Shown here piece after piece: positions 57,086 through 64,000 of a DNA stretch of 64,000 bases. The notes below the pieces were generated by a model, which searched no databases, was not told the origin of the DNA, and saw only the letters and a list, made by a program, of their open reading frames with translations. The first letter of the stretch is position 1. The number at the start of each line of letters is the position of its first letter. The translations under genes and the position numbers were made by a program. This DNA comes from Branchiostoma floridae (taxonomy: Eukaryota > Chordata > Leptocardii > Amphioxiformes > Branchiostomatidae): positions 4,283,477 to 4,347,476 of the forward strand of contig NC_049997.1 in assembly GCF_000003815.2 (NCBI RefSeq), read 5' to 3'.

Positions 57086-58139
57086 GGCTCACACCAGATT
57101 GAGAATCGATTACTCTTTTTTGGCGTGTTTCTTCTGAAACAAAAAGCCTTCTGCTTAACGTCCAATCTGCGAAGACGTCCCTAGAAGCATACATTGTTAA
57201 CGTAGTTTTGCCAGAGCAGAAAGAGAACATAGGTGTAAAGTGACTTGACAGAGAGCACAACAATTTGGCCCAGCGGTGATTCGAAGCAAAACGTTGTTAA
57301 AGATAAATTGTTGCTTTAATATAAGTTTTATCATCCCTTTATTTTAGCTACAGACTGTAACGGTTCCGTACTTCTTATCAAAGATCATATGTTAGTAAAT
57401 GTTTCCTTAGATTGTATGACCAGGTATTTCTAGTCAAAAGTTTCCCGAAGACTAGCTTTTGAACTAGCCTTTTTCTGAAAGAGAACAGTTGAAATACTGC
57501 AGTGTGTATAAAAGTATGCTTAAGAAGAGGAAGGTCAAATATACAATGACTCATTTTATATATACAATTTTTTTGATATTTTATTTATATATATCTATCT
57601 AATATAAATAGAAAAAGGTTGCTAAATCTTTTGAAAATTCTTCACTGACAAAACTTTGAAATTTGGTGTCAGATACTTAGACAAAATTGAAATGAATTCG
57701 CTTACGCTGGCAGTATTACAACTACAGACAGAAAAGACAGAAGAGTATCCGTTTCCTGTCTCCAGATAGATGTAAATACCCTCAACTTTCCAAGAAACAT
57801 CTATAGATATTGGCATTTGCACCTTTGACAAATAGCCCTGACAAAGGCACTGTGTTGATTTTGGCAACAGCTGAATGGCCTGGAGCATGCAACAGCCATG
57901 CCAAATATCTTACGATTATGTAGATAGAATAACCTTTACTTAGATGCCCATGTCTAATACCTACAGTAAGTATAGAATGGACGATATGAGCATCATTTAA
58001 AAAAGATTCTTTTTCGAAGTATAGGCTTCGTTATACGCTCGATACGCGATTCTCTGATCTAGATTGACCTCTGAAGTGTTGTGTAATCGAAGTTGCAATG
58101 GAACGCACTGTGGACTAGAATGTTCTAGCAGTATTTGAA
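57086..58139. other. Non-coding stretch, nothing recognised
   Basis: Very AT-rich around 57540-57620. No exon. Confidence 0.45.
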
Positions 58140-58602
58140 AATTACAAACATTCGGCACAGAACTACCATTGCTAAACTAAGAATCAGTTGCCACAGACGG
58201 CAAATTGAATTAGGAAGGCACAGCCGCACTCCTCTAGAACAAAGAGTCTGCCAATTTGGTACCTCAAAAATGGTAAAAGATGAAGTGCACTTCACTGTTG
58301 ATTGCGATATGTATGCGAATGATAGCAATACTCTATTTAGTTATATAGAAAGTAGATTCCCTCATTTTAAACACTTGAGTAGCACTGACAAGCTTATATT
58401 ACTCATGTGTTTTGACAAACCGACAATAGCTAAACACATATAGTCCTACATTCTCTCCATTACCAAGAAGCGAGAAGAAGCCGAACTTTTGTGTTATTTT
58501 AGACTAGATTTGTGATACTTTCATATGTATATATGTTGACTTGTTGTGACCCGTACTTAGCTCGGTTGGGCAAAACTGTGCAATAAAGGTATTCATTCAT
58601 TA
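58140..58602 (+). mobile_element. LINE ORF2 C-terminus and 3' end, relative of 32690-33227
   Basis: Encodes TIAKLRISCHRRQIELGRHS, TPLEQRVCQFGTSKMVKDEV and HFTVDC. The second Cys of the finger is Gly here. A premature stop at 58441-58443 precedes the conserved SITKKREEAEL. The 3' end is GTGCAATAAAGG plus (TATTC)n-like tail. A dead, 5'-truncated copy. Confidence 0.85.
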
Positions 58603-58805
58603 ACATTCTATCAAGGTCGTGCAAGTGTATTATATAGTATTTTCTAGAAATGTATTATGGTGTATCTTTACGCAGGCATCAAAATTCGCCTAGTGATAAC
58701 AATGTATGTAGACTAGACTGCCCTGTTGCAGAATACACCCAGTAGGCAAGCTTGCTGCAGAAAATTCCTTTTACGCAGCTTGGTATTATCACGCATTCCA
58801 CCTCA

Positions 58806-59046
58806 AAAGAAGGCGGAGTGAAGCATAAAGTAGTGATGTTACCTCGACGCTAATTTCCCAAAGCAGTTACAAATTGCTACATTTATATCTGCCAAATTTG
58901 TTTAATAATAACCATAAATGCCGCAAGGAACACTTACTCAGCCGAGATACGGTTTGGAACTGACAGACTTTATTGAGTAAAAAGGCTCTGCAAACAATAG
59001 ATAGCAAAATGGCTTTGCCCGAGTTGATATACGACACCTCAAGCGT
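58806..59046 (+). repeat. Direct repeat, unit 1
   Basis: Pairs with 59427-59676, offset about 616 bp. Shared blocks are CCAAAGCAGTTACAAATTGC, GAGATACGGTTTGGAACTGA, TTATTGAGTAAAAAGGCTCTGC and GATAGCAAAATGGCTTTGCC. Confidence 0.75.
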
Positions 59047-59426
59047 TGATATGTGTCTCCAAAACTAATGATACCAGAGAGAACTGGATCGTTATTCAAA
59101 CTTTCAGGTGACATTAATTTTTATGTTTCCCAATGGGAAAACATATTGTTTTTTTCATGCTGTGTTCTTCTTCATCTTTTTCTGTCGTGAGCAAATCAGA
59201 GCTTAGGAACGCCAGCGAATTTGAAAGAAATATTAGCTTATTTGAACACAATGTTAGATATATCAGTGAGTATGAATGAAATATTATTTTAGTAGCATTT
59301 ATGAAGTGTTTTTACCGAGCCCGATGGTAAAGAAATGTATCCGCGTAGCTTGACCAAAGGCAAAATAATGGGAAAACACCCTGCGTTTTTTAAATGTTAC
59401 CTTTCTAAACCGCATCTTGTCTGCAA

Positions 59427-59676
59427 AATAGGCAGGGAGAGCACAAAATAGCGCTGTTACCTGGAACTTAATTTTCCAAAGCAGCTATAGCTATACCATA
59501 CGCTACATTTTTTGTCTGCCGAAGTTGCTTAATAACAGTAATAAGCGCCACGGGGAATTCTTACTCAACAGCGATACGGTTCGCAACTGACAGAAATTAT
59601 TGAGTAACAAGGCTCTGCAGACAAAAGATAGCGAAATGGCTTTGCCCGAGTTGTTATAGTACTTATACGATACCTC
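59427..59676 (+). repeat. Direct repeat, unit 2
   Basis: See unit 1. A further 30-bp fragment of the same family lies on the minus strand at 61937-61966. Confidence 0.75.
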
Positions 59677-61047
59677 CGGTACAAAAACCAATGGCAACAA
59701 AATATTGAATCATCATGCAAACTTTGGTTTCCTATATATGGGCCTCAAGACAGTATTTGTATAAAGAATTGACAGAAACTTATAAATGTTCATAACCTGC
59801 GTTGGGGGACAAATAAAAGTAACGACACCCGTTATATTTCGTCGTATGAAGACAAAAGAGAACTAGAAAGGCCGACATTTGCTTAAGAGCAAATACAGCA
59901 TATTTCAGCCATACCCCTTCCCACGCAACATTGGACTGTTCCAAATCACCCCTGCGCAAAAATGGAACATCCTCTTAACAGTACATTATCCCCCAAAGTG
60001 GACTGGTATTGTGAATTTATTCCAGGTAAAAACAGTGCTTGCTTCTATTTTTCAGAAAATGACAATAATCACACCTTCCATTCAGAAAATTTTCATCATG
60101 ACTGAAAATTGTTGAATGACTTCATGTAATGTCATTAACAATTTTCAGTACGATAACTAGGTGTAAGTTTAAAAAAGTATAAGCTCCTTGTGATGTGGGT
60201 ACATTTATTATTGCAGTGAACTTTTTTTATTCAAGTAGGGCATACGATTTAATAATTATCAAGCAGGTGCAGGTACTGTAGGAGCGTTTGTTTTCTTCAA
60301 GCTGTAAAACTGTTAAACTGTTTTACTTTGTATGCAATCAGCCATCGAGCCTATTCTTATTTTAGTTTAACAACTTCCTGCCAGACCCGGAAGATACGAT
60401 TGAACCTTGTTCGAGGATTTATTTTCGTCTGTCTGGTCAGTCTGTTCATACCCTGGCGCTGAGAGTGTTTTATTGGGCTGAAACTCTGGCAGTTTAAAGT
60501 TACTTACAATTTAGATGTTCAAAGTTTATGTCAAACAACAACAGCACTAGGAAATGTGGCCACTATAGACAGGTGGTCACTATAGAGAAAATGCTGATCT
60601 ATTGACTAGGAGCCATACGTTATACATGATTTCAGTACACTGATCATTAATCATATAAACATTGCACAGGTAAGCCAATTGTTTAGATGTACAATTAAGT
60701 TCAAATAATTCTGAAGAGAAATATTGATGAGAAAATAATCATTCTCGCCACTGTCTAACTTATAATTACGTATCAAAACTAAACGCAGATTTTCTAACTA
60801 ACGCACCTTTCGCCGACTTCATCAAAGGACCGCCGGCTATCAATCAAACACGGCTGTTGATTAGACTTAGAGTTTCAAACAGCCATGTGCTGTGTGCCAG
60901 TTGACAGCGAACTTCATGCTACGTGATGTTTTACATTGCTTCAGCAGGACCTTCTTTCCTACAGCGGTGCTTCTACAAAATATCCCCCCTGTAACACTGA
61001 GTCCCACATGTCTTAAGAAATAGGATTTGACGCAGAACAGCGTTTTT
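59677..61047. other. Non-coding stretch, nothing recognised
   Basis: No exon or repeat recognised. Confidence 0.4.
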
Positions 61048-61572
61048 NNNNNNNNNNNNNNNNNNNNNNNNNNNNNNNNNNNNNNNNNNNNNNNNNNNNN
61101 NNNNNNNNNNNNNNNNNNNNNNNNNNNNNNNNNNNNNNNNNNNNNNNNNNNNNNNNNNNNNNNNNNNNNNNNNNNNNNNNNNNNNNNNNNNNNNNNNNNN
61201 NNNNNNNNNNNNNNNNNNNNNNNNNNNNNNNNNNNNNNNNNNNNNNNNNNNNNNNNNNNNNNNNNNNNNNNNNNNNNNNNNNNNNNNNNNNNNNNNNNNN
61301 NNNNNNNNNNNNNNNNNNNNNNNNNNNNNNNNNNNNNNNNNNNNNNNNNNNNNNNNNNNNNNNNNNNNNNNNNNNNNNNNNNNNNNNNNNNNNNNNNNNN
61401 NNNNNNNNNNNNNNNNNNNNNNNNNNNNNNNNNNNNNNNNNNNNNNNNNNNNNNNNNNNNNNNNNNNNNNNNNNNNNNNNNNNNNNNNNNNNNNNNNNNN
61501 NNNNNNNNNNNNNNNNNNNNNNNNNNNNNNNNNNNNNNNNNNNNNNNNNNNNNNNNNNNNNNNNNNNNNNNN
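61048..61572. other. Assembly gap (525 N)
   Basis: Unsequenced bases. The open frames reported across it are artefacts of the N run. Confidence 0.99.
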
Positions 61573-61680
61573 GTGTGTAAGTGCCTTTCCCAGGTCCAAG
61601 ATCGGTAGCACAGCGGGATTCCAACTCAGAACCTGTTAGGCTTGAGGCGAACGCCCTGACGATTACGCCAAGCGGTCACA
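61573..61680 (-). mobile_element. SINE head on minus strand, cut by the gap
   Basis: The minus strand reads TGTGACCGCTTGGCGTAATCG (A-box region), AGGGCGTTCGCCTC, a degenerate B box (GAGTTGGAATCC) and GGACCTGGGAAAGGCACTTA. The rest of the body would lie in the gap. Confidence 0.7.
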
Positions 61681-62527
61681 AACCTTCGATAGTAAGAAGA
61701 TACTAGTAATAAACCTCGAAATTTATTGACAACGTCATCGCGTACAGTTCCAAATTGTCCCCACCCACAAGGGACTTTGTACCGGCAAAATAATTTCCCG
61801 GTCCCAAAGAGATAGTGATATCACAGGAACCCAATTTGTAGTTTAATAATGCTATTATGAGATACGGACAGTATGGTACACCCCAATATACATATTTATT
61901 TCGGACAAACACACGTCTAGAATGTATCGTATAACTACTCGGGCAAAGCCATTTCGCTATCTTTTGCGCACGTTGATCAAAGTCATGGAGGGGGTATTTC
62001 AGAGTCAAACCGCAACGAAACGTACCGAACTCGGATGTAGCTCAAAGACGAGGTCAAGGGTCAATGATATGATAACGCCTATTTTTTTTCATAGAAAAGC
62101 AACCTTCTACGTCCACGTTATCTCTGCATAGCCACTTCTTCCATGCAGCTCGACTACTTTTTTAATTAAGTTATAACTTCATCAGTTCCTCAAGTTTCCT
62201 TCAAAATGTCACGAAATTCTTTTAGGTCAAATGATGATTAGGTCTCAATAGGCTTAGGTCATGCTAAGCCGGGATTTGGCTTCTTACGTGTGTAATTACT
62301 TAAAATGACTACAGCGGAAGAATGTTGGAGACAGTATATTAGGTTATTGATGTTTCTGTCATAATCCCAGACGTCACTCAGTTACCCAGAGGTAATAATT
62401 ACCAGTGATTCGTTTGATTAGATGGTGCTGTGGGCTTTGATGAAATATGCGTCTACGGATGTCCCTGTAACTCAATTGGTAATAACAGCCGCACATTTAG
62501 TTGAGCTCTTTGGTTTTATAGTACACT
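61681..62527. other. Non-coding stretch, nothing recognised
   Basis: Apart from the 30-bp repeat fragment at 61937-61966, nothing recognised. Confidence 0.4.
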
Positions 62528-62812
62528 GGTGCAATGGCCGAGTGGGTAGAGTGTTCACCTTGCATGCGGTAGGTCGTGAGTTCGATCCCCGGCCGAGTCA
62601 TACCAAAGACTCTAAAAATGGTACATGCTACTTTCTCTGCTTAGCTATCATCATTCGGGAAAGAGTATGGAAGTTGAACACACACCACTACCAGTGGACT
62701 AGCCACCTGCTGTAGTGATTGCGTTGTGTGGCCCAAGGGCTACTGAAACGGAGATGGGCGCCGCCCTATGCGCCATCAGGCGCGGGAAGGACTTTAACTA
62801 ACCTTGGTTAAA
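62528..62812 (+). mobile_element. tRNA-headed SINE (family B), near-complete
   Basis: tRNA-like head with A box TGGCCGAGTGGG (62535-62546), anticodon-arm-like CTTGCATGCGG and B box GAGTTCGATCC (62578-62588). A body follows (ACCAAAGACTCTAAAAATGG, TACTTTCTCTGCTTAGC) and a tail GGGCGCCGCCCTATGCGCC. Its tail recurs at 36840-36925. The body differs from family A. Confidence 0.85.
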
Positions 62813-64000
62813 GTTAGTAAATGAGAAATTCTGGTTCAATACCAGAAATGACATGTCAGTAGGGGCCGCAAACGTGCCATGATGTTTGTATCACCCGCCG
62901 GCTCTGTTAAATGATGGCTGGAGTGTCCTTACGTATACCATATACGTATGGCGTACTTTATACCTAGCAAAAAGTAGTCGTATACAGTGACCAGTATTCT
63001 GACTTGAGCCAGAATAATACAAATGCCATATAAACGATTGTGTGAGCACAACGTAACACGGCGTCCCTATGACATACTTTTGTGATATTCTTGACTAAAA
63101 CTTTTTTTGATAGTTTCAAGATATCATTAAGACTCTTGTGACAAATGCAAGTATGAATCATAGGGAAATTTAATATACCCATTGGGCATATTAGATGGAT
63201 ACGATACTTGATTTGTCTTTATCAAAGTGCTGAAACAAATCTACAACTAATGATTTATGTACCGACATAAGATGTCCTTAAGGGCCATCTTTGTCTATTC
63301 ATCTGTTCATTCATCACTTCACGAACTTATGCTTTCTTATGGCCTATAATAAATCAAAGAGAAGCTTCATGAGCTAGGTACAATACCCCAGGTATCCACT
63401 CCAAGCCCCCCAGACATTTTCAATACTCACAATTTATGTACCAACATCATATGTTTTAAAGAACAGTCTTTTGGCTATCCACCAAAGCTTTATAGTACTG
63501 TATATTAACTTCTGGTATATGCTATGACAATATTTCAAAACATTTCAAGTTGAATGTTTATCTGATGTACAACAGTACAATGATACATTATGAGTTCCCC
63601 AACTAAAAGGGATTTGAATCACCTAATTCTTTAACTGACTTTCTGTGCGTGTGACGTCAACAGTTACCGAGACACTGTCAAAAGTCGATATCGTGCCTCG
63701 GCTTGATCGTGGGAAAATCCCAAAGAATTCAGTTCATGTCATTGACATTTTCAACAATACCTTTAATACCTACTGTAGCTTTCTTTGAATTGAAGAAATG
63801 TAAAAGCAAACAGGACACGGGCTTTAAATCTAGATGCCATGCCAAGATCCACAGTCAATTTTACTATCAAAAATTTATGAACCAATAATAAATGTAAATT
63901 CAAGCAAGCAATTTTTGGCTTTCCAAAAACCGATTCTCGTCAATTCAAAGAAATTAGATTATATAAGATATGCTAATATTAGCATAATTCTGACAAATTT
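62813..64000. other. Non-coding stretch, nothing recognised
   Basis: No exon or repeat recognised. Confidence 0.45.

Noticed and set aside
60973-61624. Three open frames of about 200 residues
   Set aside because: They consist almost entirely of the N gap.
62528-62602. A tRNA gene
   Set aside because: A and B boxes and a TGC anticodon-like triplet are present, but the sequence is fused to a repeated SINE body and its tail recurs at 36840.

Overview
The window looks like non-coding-rich chromosomal DNA from a marine invertebrate deuterostome, most likely a lancelet (amphioxus, Branchiostoma). This is an inference from three things: an intron-rich nicotinic-receptor gene with chordate-style exon sizes, a very diverse load of small transposable elements (tRNA-headed SINEs, many MITE families, 3' stubs of LINEs), and many tandem arrays. 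No bacterial-style gene organisation exists here. Most long open frames lie in repeats or are chance.

One convincing protein gene is present: a seven-exon Cys-loop receptor gene on the + strand, 40620..50856. The exons join in phase to 524 codons plus stop. The protein has a signal peptide, ligand-binding loops A, B and D, a 13-residue Cys-loop with FPFD, a vicinal Cys pair in loop C, four membrane segments and a long cytoplasmic loop. It is an alpha-type nicotinic acetylcholine receptor subunit. Its pore is unusual: the residues at -1' and -4', acidic in alpha7-type cation channels, are Val and Asn, and position 4' is Glu. Its sixth intron starts with GC instead of GT.

Layout. 1-3.4 kb: a SINE, a 137-bp inverted pair carrying two hammerhead-ribozyme-like motifs, and a TIR element. 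3.4-15 kb: mostly featureless, with a foldback element, a nearly loopless 114-bp palindrome, dispersed repeats and a LINE stub. 15.5-17.7 kb, 23.4-24.1 kb and 25.7-27.3 kb: three independent tandem arrays with periods of about 145-200 bp. 17.7-18.2 kb: a GC-rich island, possibly a first exon. 18.7-25 kb: MITEs, LINE 3' ends and a (CA)n tract. 29.7 and 33.4 kb: further hammerhead-family copies, one split by a 44-bp SINE-like insertion with a 16-bp duplication. 32.7-34.7 kb: a LINE stub and a TGACGTCA-rich, piggyBac-like repeat. 36.8-40.1 kb: SINEs and a TIR element. 40.6-50.9 kb: the receptor gene with MITEs in its introns. 51-64 kb: a piggyBac-like MITE with TTAA duplications, more LINE and SINE fragments, a tandemly repeated segment and a 525-base assembly gap.

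The most novel candidates are the hammerhead-like motifs in an inverted-repeat retroelement family, and the neutralised pore entrance of the receptor subunit.
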